Origin: Sapria himalayana
Lineage: Eukaryota; Streptophyta; Magnoliopsida; Malpighiales; Rafflesiaceae
DNA length: 64,000 nt
Direction of reading: 5' to 3'
NCBI GenBank assembly: GCA_029783825.1
Contig: JAREIK010004265.1
Coordinates: 1 to 64,000, forward strand
The notes beneath the pieces were generated by a model. That model saw nothing but the letters and a program-made list of their open reading frames with translations. It was not told where the DNA came from and did no database searches. This document shows positions 52,021 through 64,000 of this stretch, piece after piece. Numbering within the stretch: the first letter of the stretch is position 1; each line of letters begins with the position of its first letter. Made by a program: the position numbers and the translations under genes.

Positions 52021-55000
52021 AATTAGTATTTATAAAACCTTTAAACCACTAAATGATAAGATTCTAAAATGACTAAACTCCTAAACCCCGAAGCCCATAA
52101 AGACTTAAAACATTAAATTAGTATAGTCCAAATAATAAATAATAAATATAAATTTTATTAGTATTCATTATAATTTTAAATATTCATTTTAATTATTTAT
52201 CAGTTTATTTTTAATGAAATATTAATTACAAAATAAATTATTAGTTTGACATATATAGTTTAAATAATTTATTTTTTATTAAAAAAATGCATATAAAAAA
52301 ACTGAAATTTTTAAAAATAATTAATTATTATTTAGTAATATATCTTATTATGATTTTGAATCATTTTAGATTTTACAATTATATTTTAATTTATATCATT
52401 CTTATAAATACTAGTTAATTAATTTATTTATTGAAATTATTATAATATATATCAATAAAATTATTTATATTGAGTTTACATAATATATAATTATTAAGAT
52501 TATTATAAGTAAATATTATATTCACATTTAAAAAAATTAAAAATTATTATATTTTCAAAGGTTATAACCTTTAAAAATTAAAAAAAATGAAAAAAAATGA
52601 ATAAATTAAAATTTTTTTTTCATTCTTTAAATAAAAACTATAAATCACTAAAGGTCTAAACAATTAAATTACTAAACTTCTAATCCACAAAACACCTAAA
52701 TACTTAAACCATTAAACTAGTATATCATGAATAATAAATAATAAATCTCAATTTTATTAGTATTCATTATAATTTTAGATATTTATTTAAATTATTTATT
52801 AGTTTATTATTATAGAATTATAAATTATAAAATAAATTGAGTAAGACAAATCTAAATTAAATAATTTATTTTTAATAACAAAAAAATAAACTTATAAAAA
52901 AATCAAAACATTAAAAAAAATTATTATTTAGTAATATATTTTACTTTGATTTGAATAAATTTAGAATTTGCAAATACTTTTTAAATAATATCTATTTTAT
53001 TAATATTAGTTTATTAATTTATTTTTTGATCATTATAATAATATCTAGCAATGTAATTATTTATATTGAATTTAAATGACTTATATTTTATGAAGATTAT
53101 TATATATAAATATTATATATACATTTGAAAAAAATTTATAAATTATTATATTTTCAAAGGATATAACCTTCAAAAATTAGAAAAAATAAAAAGAATAAAT
53201 TTTATGTTATATAATTTTTAATAAAAATTATAAACCACTAAATCCCTAAACACTTAAATCTTTATACTCCTTAACACAAAAGCCCCTAAATAATTAAACC
53301 TTGAAACTTGTAAACCTTAATTATAATATAATAATTTATTAAAATATTAATTAAAAAATAAATTATGAGTGATACAAATTTAATTTAAATAATTTATTTT
53401 TCATCAAAAAAAATATATAAGCTTATAAAAAGAAGAAAAATCTAAAAAACAAAAATTATTATTTAGTAATAAATTTACTTTGATTTTGAATAATTTTAGG
53501 TTTTGCAATTATGTTTTCATTTATATCTATCATATTAATAATAACATATTAATTTATTTTTTAATAATTGATTTAATATCTATCAATAAAATTCTCTATA
53601 TTTTGTTTATATTATATATAATTATAATGATTATTATTACTAAATATCGTATTCACATTTTTAAATAAATTTAAAATTATTATATTTTCAGATGGGATAA
53701 CCTTTGAAAATGTGAGAAAATATCAAAAATAATTTTTTTGTTATCTCATTATTTTAATAAATCCTATAAACTACTAAATGCCTAAACACTTAAGTCAATA
53801 ACTCTGAAATCTCAAAAACTATAAATAGATAATTTTTTTAAACTAGTATACCCTAAATAATAAATAATAAATCTCAATATTATTTTTTTCATTATAATTT
53901 AAAATATTCTTTTAATTATTTAATCATTTATTTTTATTAAATATTATTTACAATATAAATTATGAGTTAGACAAATATAATTAATATAAATTTTTTTTTA
54001 ACAAAAAATATAGATAATCTTATAAAAAGAAGAAAAAATTTCAAAACAAATATTTATTATATAGTAATATATTTTGCATTCCTTCTGAATCATTTTATTT
54101 GTTGTAATAATATTTTAATAGATATCTATCTTATTAATAATAGATTATTAATTTATTTTTTGATCATTTTTAGAATATTTATCAATAAAATTTTTTAAAT
54201 TGAATTTATATGATATTAAAATATAATGATTATTATAACTTAATATTGAATTCACTTTTGAAAAATATTTAAAAATTATTATATTTTCAAAGTTCATAAC
54301 ATTTAAAAATATTAAAAAATAATAAAAATAAATATTTTCTTTATTAATTTTTTAAATAAAACCTATAACCACTAAATGATTACAGATTTAAATCAGTAAA
54401 CTCCTAAACCTCGTAATGCCTAAATACATAAACCATTAAACCGCTATATACTACTTAATAATTAAAAATTTTAATTTTTATTTCTATTTATTATAAATTT
54501 AAATATTTATTTTAATTATTTATTAGTTTATTTATATATAAATATTTATTACAAAATAAATTATGAGTGCGAGAAATATAATTTAAATAATTTATTTTTA
54601 ATCAATAAAAGTATTTATGCTTATAAAATAAGAAAAATTTAAAAATTAAAAATTAAAAATTATTATTAATTAATATAATTTACTTTAATTTTGAATCAAT
54701 TTGGATTTTGTAAATATTTTTTAATGAATATCTATCTTATTATTAATAGTTTATTAATTTAATTTTTGATCATTATTATAATATCTATCAATAAAATTAT
54801 TTATATTGAATTTATATGATATATAATTATTAATATTATTATATCTAAATATTATATTAACATTTCAAAAATATTAAATATTATTATATTTTCAAAGGTT
54901 ATGACCTATGAAAATGAGAAAAAATTACCAAATTTTTTTTTGTTATTTTATTTTTAAATAAAACCAATAAACCACTAAATGCCTAAAAATATAAATTGCT

Positions 55001-58000
55001 AAACTTCTAAATGACAAAACCTTTTAATACTTAAACAATTAAACTGGTATACATTAATAATAAATTAAAATTTTCATTTTATTTTTTATTCAGTTTAACT
55101 TTAAATTTTTATTTTAATTATTTATCAATTTATTTGTATATAAATATTAATTACAAAATAAATTATTAGTTAAATAGATCTAATTTAAATTAAACCGGTA
55201 TACCCTAAATAATAAATAATAAAACTCATTTTTTCATTATAATTTTAAATATTCATTTTAATTATTTATTTGTATATTTTTATATAAATATTAATTACAA
55301 AATAAATTATGAGTTAGACAAATATAATTTATATAAATTTTTTTCATCAAAAAAAATATAGTTAAATTTTTAAAAACAAATTTCAAAACAAAAAATTATT
55401 ATATTGTAATATATTTTGCTTAGCTTCTGAATCATTTTAATATTTGTAATTATATTTTAAATGATATATATCATATTAATAATAGATTATTAATTTATTT
55501 TTTGATCATTATTAGAATATTTATCAATAAAAATGTTTATATTGAATTTATATGATATGTAAAGTTAATAAATATTATAACTAAATATCGTATTCACTTT
55601 TGAAAAAAGTTTTAAAATTCTTATGTTTCCAAAGTTTATAACATTTGAACATGTGAAAAAATAAAAAAAATATATCTTTTTCTTATTTCATTGTTTAAAT
55701 AAAACCTATGCACCACTAAATACCTAAACACTTAAATCACTAAACTACAAAAATCCTGATACCCCTATATAGATAATCCTTTATACCGGTATACACTAAA
55801 TAATAATTAATATATCTCATTTTTATTTGTTTTCATTATAATTTAAAAAAATCAATTTGATTTTTAGTTTTTTATTTGTATATCTGTATTAATTATAAAA
55901 TAAAGTATGAATTAAAAATATAATTTATAAAAATTATTTTTCATCAAAAATAGATAAGCTTATAAAAAGAATAAAAATTAAAAAACAAATAATTATTATT
56001 TAGTAATATATTTTGCTTTGCTTTTGAATCATTTTAGGTTTTGATATTATATTTTAAGTAATATCAATCTTATTCATAATAGATTTTTAATTTATTTTTT
56101 GCTAATTATTAGCAAAATAAATATTGTATTCACTTTTAATTCTTTATATCTATCAATATAATTCTTTATATTGAATTTATATGATATATAATTATTATGA
56201 TTATTATAAATAAATATTGTATTCACTTTTAAAAAAAATTTAAAAATTATTATATTTTCAAAAGTTATAACCTTAAAAAATGAGAAATAATAATAAAAAT
56301 AAATTTTTTGTTATTTCATTTTTTAAATAAAACCTATAGATCCTTAAATGATTACTTACTTAAATCAGTAAGCTCATAAACCTCGAAACCCCTAAAAACA
56401 TAAACCTTTTAATAGCTATATTCTACTTATTAAATAAAAAATCTCATTTTTATTTATATTTATTATAATGTTAAATATTCATTTTAATTATTTATAGTTT
56501 ATTTTTTAGAAAAATTAATTCTATATAAATTTCGAATGAGACAAATAATATTTAATTACTTTATATTTAATCAAAAAATATATAAGCTTAAATAAAGAAA
56601 GAAAAATTTAAAATTATATATTATTATTTAGTAATATATTTTGATTTGATTTTGAATCATTTTGTGTTATGTTAATATATTTTAATTAATATTTAGATTT
56701 TTAATAATAGTTTGTTAATTTAATTTTTGATCATTATTATAATATCTATCATTAAAATTATTTATATTTAATTTATATGATATATAATTAGTAAGATTAA
56801 TATAATTATACATGATATTCACATTTCAAAAAATTTTAAATATTATTTTCTTTTCAAAGATTATAACCTTTGAAAATGATAAAATATCAAAAAAAAAAAT
56901 TTATTTTTATTATATAAATAAAACCTATAAACACCTAAATGCCAAAAAACATAAATTACTAAACTGCTAAACGACAAAACCCATAAATAATTTATCCATT
57001 AAACCGGTATACTATATATAATAAAAAATAAATCTTATTTTTATTAGTATTCATTATAATTGTAAACATACATCTTAATTATTTAATAGTTTATTTTCAT
57101 AGAAATATAAATTAAAAAATAAATTATTAGTGAGTCGAATATAATTTAAATATTTTAATTTTTATCAAAAAATATGTAGGCTTATAAATGGATACAAAAA
57201 TTTAATAATTTAAAATTAATATTTAGTAAAATATTTCACTTTGATTTTGAATCATTTTAGGTTTTGCAAATATATTTTAAATAATATTTATCTGATTAAT
57301 AATTGTTTATTATTTTTTTATGATCATTATTATAATATATACCAAATAATAATTTATAATGAATTTATATGAAATTTAATTATTATGATTATTAACTTCA
57401 TAATGTATTCACTTTCAAAAAAAAATTAAAAATTATTATATTTTCAAAGGTTATAACCTTTAAAAATAAGAAAAAATAACAAAAATACTTTTTTTTATTT
57501 TATTTTTTAAATAAAATCTATAAACTACTAAATGAATAAATACTAAAATGAATAAAATTTTAATCCCCGAAACACATAAATACTCAAAACATTAAATTAT
57601 TATAGTCTAAATAATAAATAATAATTCTCATTTTTATTAGTATCCATTATAATTTTAAATATTCATTTTATTTATTTTTCAATTTATTTTTATAGAAATA
57701 TTAATTACAAAATAAATTATTAGTGAGACAAATATAATTTAAATAATTTATTTTTCATCAAAAAAAATATATATGCTTATAAAAAGAGGCAAAATTTTAA
57801 AAATAAAAAATTATTTTTTATTAATATATCTTATTTTGATTTTGAATCATTTTAGATTTTACAAATATATTTTAATTTATATCATTCATATTAATACTAG
57901 TTTATTAATTTATTTATTTATCATTATTATAATATCTATCAATAAAATTATTTATATTGAGTTTACATTATATATAATTATTAAGATTATTATAACTAAA

Positions 58001-58602
58001 TACTTAAACCATTAAACTGGTATACATTAATAATAATTCATAAATCTCATTTTAATTTTTATTCAGTATAATTTTAAATTTTTATTTTACTTATTTAATA
58101 GTTTATTTTTTTATAAATATTAATTACGAAATAAATTATTCGTAAGACAGATATAATTTAAATTAAACCGGTATACACTAAATAATATAGAATAAATATC
58201 ATTTATTTCATTATAATTTTAAATATTCATTTTAATATTTATTTATTTATTTGTATATAAATATTAATTACAAAATGAATTATGAGTTAGACAAATATAA
58301 TTTATATAAATTATTTTTCATCAAAAAAATATAGATGAACTTTTAAAAAGGAAAAAAAAATTCAAAACAAAAAATTATTATATAGTAATATATTTTACTT
58401 TGCTTCTAAATCATTTTTGGTTTTGTAATTATTTTTTAATTTATATCTATCATATTAATAATAGATTATTATTTTATTTTTTGATAATTAATAGAATATC
58501 TATTAATAAAATTATTTATATTGAATTTATATGAAATATAAATATAATGATTATTATAACTAAATATTGAATTCACTTTTGAAAAAAAATTTAAAATTCT
58601 TT

Positions 58603-58632
58603 TATTTTAAAAGGTTATAACCTTTTAAAATA
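58603..58632. repeat. Satellite palindrome with paired substitution (30 bp perfect)
   Basis: Half-site TATTTTAAAAGGTTA with its exact complement. The consensus C of CAAAGG is A here and the paired G is T. Confidence 0.9.
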
Positions 58633-59194
58633 TCAAAAAATAATAAAAATAAATTTTTTGTTATTTTATTTTTTAAATAAAACCTATAAACAACTAAATG
58701 CATACATAAAATAAATTAGTAAACTTTTTAACCCCGTAATACCTAATACATAAGCATTAAACTGCAATATACTACATAATAATTAATAATCTAATTTTTA
58801 TTTCTATTTATTATTATTTTAATATTCATTTTAATTATTTATTAGTTTATTTTTATAGAAATATTATTACAAAATAAATTATGAGTGCTAAAATATAATT
58901 TAAATATTTTTATTAATCAAAAAGATATATACGCTTATAAAAGAAGTAAAATTTAAAAAGTAAGAATTATTATTCATTATTATAGTTTACTTTAATTTTG
59001 AAGCAATTTGGGTTTTCTAAATATTTTTTAATTAATATCTATCTTATTATTAATTGTTTATTAATTTAATTTTTGATCATTATTATAATATCTATCAATA
59101 AAATTGTTTATATTGAATTTATATGATATATAATTATTAATATTATTATAACTAAATATTATATTCACATTTCAGAAAATCTTAAATTTTTTAT

Positions 59195-59222
59195 ATTTTC
59201 AGAGGTTATAACCTCTGAAAAT
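59195..59222. repeat. Satellite palindrome with paired substitution (28 bp perfect)
   Basis: Half-site ATTTTCAGAGGTTA with its exact complement. The consensus CAAAGG is CAGAGG and the other arm is CCTCTG. Confidence 0.9.
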
Positions 59223-60892
59223 GAGAAAATATTACAAATTTTTTTTGTTATTTTATTGTTTAAATAAAACCTATAAACCACTAAATGCCTAATAACATAA
59301 ATTTCTAAACTCCTAAATGAAAAAAACCTGTAAATACTAAACTATTAAACAAGTGTACATAAATAAATAATCATAAATCTCATTTTAATTTTATTAAGTA
59401 TAATTTTAAATTTTTATTTTAATTATTTATCAGTTTATTTTTATAGAAATATTAATTACAAAATAAATTATTAGTGTGACATATATAATTTATATAATTT
59501 ATTTTTCATCAAAAAATATATATCCTTATAAAAAGAGGCAAATTAAAAAAAAAAGAATTTATTATTTAGTAATATATTTTATTTTTATTTGAGTCATTTT
59601 AGATTTTGTAATTATATTTTAATTTATGTAATTCTTATTAATAATTGTTATTAATTTTTTATTCATCATTATTATAATATCTATTAAAAAGTATTTATAT
59701 TGAGTTTATATTATATATAATTAATAAGATTATTATTACTGAATATTATATTCTCATTTAAATAAAATTAAAATTTTTATAATTTCAATGGTTATAACCT
59801 CCAAAAATTAAAAAAATCAAAAAATTAAATTTTTTATTTTTTTATTCTTTAAATAAAAACTATAAATCACTAAAGGCCTAAACACTTAAATCACTAAACC
59901 CCAAAACACCTAAATACTTAAACCATTAAACTAGTATATGCTGAATAATAAAATAATAAATCTCTATTTCATTAGTATTCATTATTGTTTTAAATATTCA
60001 TTTTAATTATTTATTAGTTTATTTTTATAGAATTATAAATTAAAAACAAATTATAAGGAAGACAAATATAATCTAAATAATTTACTTTTAATAAAAATAA
60101 ATATAAACTTATTAAAATAAGCAAAACATCAAATAAATTATTATTTAGTAATATATTTTATTTGATTTTGAATAAATCTCGCGTTGCAAATATATTTAAA
60201 ATAAAATCTTTCTTATTAATAATAGTTTATTAATGTATTTTTTGATCATTAATATAATATCTATAAATATAATTGTTTATATTGAATTTACAAGATATAT
60301 AATTATTAAGATTATCATAACTAAATATTGTATGCACATATAAATAAAATTTAAAAATTGTTATATTTTCAAAGGTTATAACCTTCAAAAATGATAAAAA
60401 ATAACAAAAATAAATTTTTTGTTATATCATTGTTTAAATAGAACATATAGACCATTAAATGCCTAAACACATAAATCTCTAAACTCCAAACCCCAAAGCC
60501 CCTAAATACCTATACCTTTAAACTCATAAACCTTAAATATAATTTAATAATATATTGAAATATTAATTCAAAATAAATTATGAGTGATACAAATATAATT
60601 TAAATAATTTATTTTTCATAAAAAAAATATATAAGCTTATAAAAAGAAGCAAAAACTAAAAAACAAAAATTATTAGTTAGTAATAAATTTTACATTGTTT
60701 TTGAATCATTTTAGGTTTTTAATTATATTTTAATTTATATATATCATATTAATAATAGTATATTAATTTATATTTTGATAATTGATATCATATCTATCAA
60801 TAAAATTGTTTATATTTAGTTTATATTATATATTTTTATAATAATTATTATTACTAAATATTGTATTCACATTTTTAAAAATTTTAAAATTA

Positions 60893-60928
60893 TCACATTT
60901 TCAAAGGTTATAACCTTTGAAAATGTGA
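60893..60928. repeat. Longest satellite palindrome seen (36 bp perfect)
   Basis: Half-site TCACATTTTCAAAGGTTA followed by its exact complement. The extra outer bases (TCAC / GTGA) also pair. Confidence 0.9.
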
Positions 60929-62737
60929 AAAAAAATAAAAAAATATGTTTTTGTTATTTTATTGTTTAAATAAAACCTATAAACCACTAAATGCCTAAAA
61001 ACATAAATCGCTAAACTCCTAAATGATAAAACCTCTAAATACTTAAACCATTAAACTGGTAAACATTAATAATAATTCAGAAATCTCATTTTAATTTTTA
61101 TTCAGTAGAATTTTAAATTTTTATTTTAATTATTTATCAGTTTATTTTATAGAAATATTAATTACAAAATAAATTATTAGTGAGACATATCTAATTTAAA
61201 TTAAAATAGTATCCCTAAATAATAAATAATAAATCTCATTTTTTTAATTATAATTATAAATATTCATTTAATTATTTATTTGTTTATTTATATATAAATA
61301 TTAATTACAAAATAATTTGAGCTAGACAAAAAAAATTTATATAAATTATTTTTCATCAAAGAATTATAGATAAACATTTTAAAAGAAAAAAAATTTTCAA
61401 AACAAAAAATTATTATATAGTAATATATTTTTCTTTGCTTCTTAATAATTTTAGGTTTTGTAATTATATTTTAATTGATATCTATCTTATTAATAATAGA
61501 TTATTAATTTATTTTTTGATCATTATTATAATATTTATCAATAAAATTGTTTATTTTGAATTTATATGATATATAATTATAAAGATTATTATAACTAAAT
61601 ATTATATTTACATTGAAAATAATTTAAAAATTATTATATTTTTAATGGTTATCATCTTTGAAATGAGATAAAATCAGCAAAAATAAATTTTTTGTTATTT
61701 TATTGTTTATATAAAACCTATTAACCACTAAATGCCTAAACGCTTAAATCATTAAACACCTAAACCCCTAAACCCCAAAACCCTTAAATACTTAAACATT
61801 TAAACCATCTTTAAAGGTTTAAGTATTTATAAATAATATATAAATATCAATCAATAAATAATAGTTTATTAATAGATTTTTTGATCATTATTATATTTAT
61901 ATATATATTTAGTTTATTAATTTATATTAATAAAATTGTTTATTTTAATATACATGATATGTAATTATTATGTTTATTATAACTAAATATTGTATTCACT
62001 TTTGAAAGAAATTTAAAAATTATTATATTTATAAAGGTTATAACCATCAAAATTGATAAAAAATTTGAAAAATAATTTTTTGTTATTTCATTATTTAAAT
62101 AAAAGATATAAACTACTAAATTCCTAAACACTTAAATCACTAAACTTATAAACTCCTAAATACTTAAACCATTAAATAGGTATTACCCTAAATAATTAAT
62201 CATAAATCTCATTTTATTTGTATTCAATATAATTTTAATATTCATTTTAAGTATTTATTAGTTTATTTATATATATATATGAATTGAAAATAAAATTATG
62301 AATAATACAAATATAATTAAAATAATGTATCTACTTCAAAAAAAATTATAAGCTTATAAAAAGAATCAAAAATTTAAAAATAAAAATTATTATTTAGTAA
62401 TATATTTTACTTTGATTTTGAATCATTTTGGGTTTTGCAATATATTTTAATTAATATCTATCTTATTAATGATAGTTTATTAATCTATTTATGATCAATA
62501 TTATAATATTGATCAATAAAATTATTTATTCTGAATTTACATATTATTAATTTTATGATTATTATAATTAAATATTGTATTAACATTTGAAAAAAAAAAT
62601 TATTATAATATTTTCAATGGTTATAACCTTGAAAATGAGAATAAATCATAAAAATAATTTTTTTTTGTTATTTAATTATGTAATAAACCTATAAACCAAA
62701 AAATACCAAAATTCTTAAATTACTAAACTCCTAAATC

Positions 62738-64000
62738 CTAATACTTGCTGCCACCACACACAACATAGAGACGAACCACAGTACACACGTGCACATATTC
62801 TTGTCCATTTAGCTGTCTGCATTTAGTGGGGCTAGCAAGTCCTGGAAGGAGCCAAAAGTATGGGCCACCAGCTTGTAGAGGGCCCGGCTAGCAAACCGTG
62901 GATGATAACATCAGAAAACTAACGAGACCGAGCAAAGTGGTCGGGAGTAAACACAGGAGTAGCTAGGAGTGGGTCCCACTAACCCCTATCAGGAAGCATA
63001 GTGGGGCCACCCAATCATTTCCCAACAAGAGTAGCAGGTAATCCATGATTAATTGGAGAGCCAGGAAAATCCGAAGCATCAACAAGCAGAGCTAGTAAGT
63101 AATGGAGTCTAGAACATCCACACGCGAGCGAAAGATTCAAACATGTAGTTTATGTTTGTAGTCTTATTTGTATCTTGGACTTTGTATTCACCATGTACTT
63201 GTAGAGACGGATCATGACATACTCACACACAAAATCTTGTCTGTTCTCTATGTAGCATGCAATGGGGGCAACTGGACCCATGAGTATCTCTAAGTGGGGC
63301 CCACTAATGCAATTTGTAAATACACATTAGTCAATGCTACACTTCTGGGGGTAGAAGACCCATCTTTATAGCATTTTGTAATTTTACTTGTATTCTAGCT
63401 TGGTTGTACGCATAGATAATTAGACTATGAGATGGACCTCATCACACATGCACACCGATGCATGCATATTTTTTGATATTTTGTCGGTGCAACATACAGT
63501 CACTTCTTGGAGCTGGAGGAGGAAGCATTCTAACACAAGAGATACTCTTTTGAGGATCATTGGAGCAAAAGAATGTGGAATTCAGAGGTGAGAATGAATT
63601 GACAAAGTGCCGTAGATATGGACTTGTGGATTTATGGGTATTCAGTTTTACAAGTATTCCATTGCATAGCAATGACATAGGCAAACGCTAGATGCTACAT
63701 GTCACGCACATGCACAATTTTATATTTGCATAGTTTTAATATGGTGCATCATTCAGGTTACTCCAAGAGGCTTGGACAAATTTGAATGGAAAGGACGCAG
63801 AGCGCATAATGACTCAATGTCAACTCTGAAGTCCGGGAATGCCATGTGATTTTAGTTGTATTCATATGCTTGGAATTATTAGGCATTATGTTTTTTAAGT
63901 ATTTTATGCATAGAATCATTAAGGTGCATAGGATTTGGTGGGCTGGCCTAAATTAGTCAGCTTTTTAGTCCTTTGTAAGTTGTGTGCCAAAATGATAAAT
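62738..64000 (+). other. Non-satellite insert, copy 3 (runs off the window end)
   Basis: It matches copy 2 from 38617 to about 39875 closely, and copy 1 on both sides of that copy's deletion. The minus-strand frame at 63442-63684 (80 residues) is not preserved in copy 2 (a one-base difference at AAGTGCCGTAG / AAGGCCGTAG) and resembles nothing I know, so it is not called a gene. The telomere-like block would lie just beyond the window. Confidence 0.78.

Larger units (their letters stand above)
51816..62737 (+). repeat. Satellite array, forward orientation (final block)
   Basis: Palindromes lie near 52560, 53160, 53695, 54295, 54895, 55630, 56265, 56865, 57450, 58617, 59208, 59790, 60375, 60910, 61650, 62040 and 62620. 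The block includes short-form (53200-53400, 60430-60590) and long-form monomers. A deletion near 57999 joins ATAACTAAATA directly to CTTAAACCATT through shared CTAAATA. From about 59770 it is collinear with the start of the window at an offset of about 59.8 kb. No gene is seen. Confidence 0.88.

Noticed and set aside
1..62737. CRISPR-like array
   Set aside because: The repeats are long, contiguous diverged monomers, not short identical repeats with unique spacers.
63442..63684. 80-residue minus-strand frame in insert copy 3
   Set aside because: The equivalent stretch in copy 2 is frameshifted by one base, and the sequence matches no family I know.
1..64000. An organelle genome or an AT-rich protist or bacterial chromosome
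   Set aside because: No organellar or bacterial genes, rRNA or tRNA are seen. Satellite, plant telomere-like motifs and a plant-type hAT element point to plant nuclear heterochromatin.

Overview
The window looks like a heterochromatic satellite block from a plant nuclear genome. The evidence is a very AT-rich composition, CCCTAAA-type (Arabidopsis-type) telomere-like motifs, and a hAT transposon of the BED/RICESLEEPER type with plant-style motifs. The species cannot be named from the sequence. I see no intact protein-coding gene, no rRNA or tRNA gene and no CRISPR array. Most open frames here are chance frames in AT-rich repeat.

About 85% of the window is one satellite family with a basic monomer of about 585 bp. 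In the forward sense each monomer carries a degenerate telomere-like (CCTAAA-rich) block of about 80-100 bp, then several conserved AT-rich boxes, a HindIII-type box (AAGCTTATAAAAAG), a TTTGATCATTATT box, and a perfect or near-perfect palindrome centred on GGTTATAACC. A longer form of about 730 bp carries an internal tandem duplication of about 150 bp. A shorter form of about 530 bp lacks part of the middle.

Layout: forward satellite 1-2916; insert copy 1 (2917-3491, internally deleted); two near-identical 8.8-kb higher-order units (3501-12332 and 12333-21203); more diverged satellite to 29826; a hAT pseudogene fragment on the minus strand (29827-31640); satellite; a small unclassified insert (34612-35190); satellite; insert copy 2 (38617-40965); satellite; an (AT)n junction at about 43.9 kb where the array flips to minus orientation; inverted satellite holding a structurally complete but coding-dead hAT element (47584-51208, with 8-bp target duplication); a hairpin junction at about 51.79 kb where the array flips back; forward satellite to 62737; insert copy 3 (62738-64000, runs off the end).

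The same non-satellite insert occurs three times with collinear satellite flanks. The first 3.2 kb of the window aligns with about 59.8-63.06 kb. The locus has therefore grown at several scales: monomer, 150-bp internal duplication, 8.8-kb unit, and segments of tens of kb. The most interesting signal is the palindrome. Different monomers carry different palindrome sequences that remain perfectly self-complementary, and many independent monomer deletions end at it.
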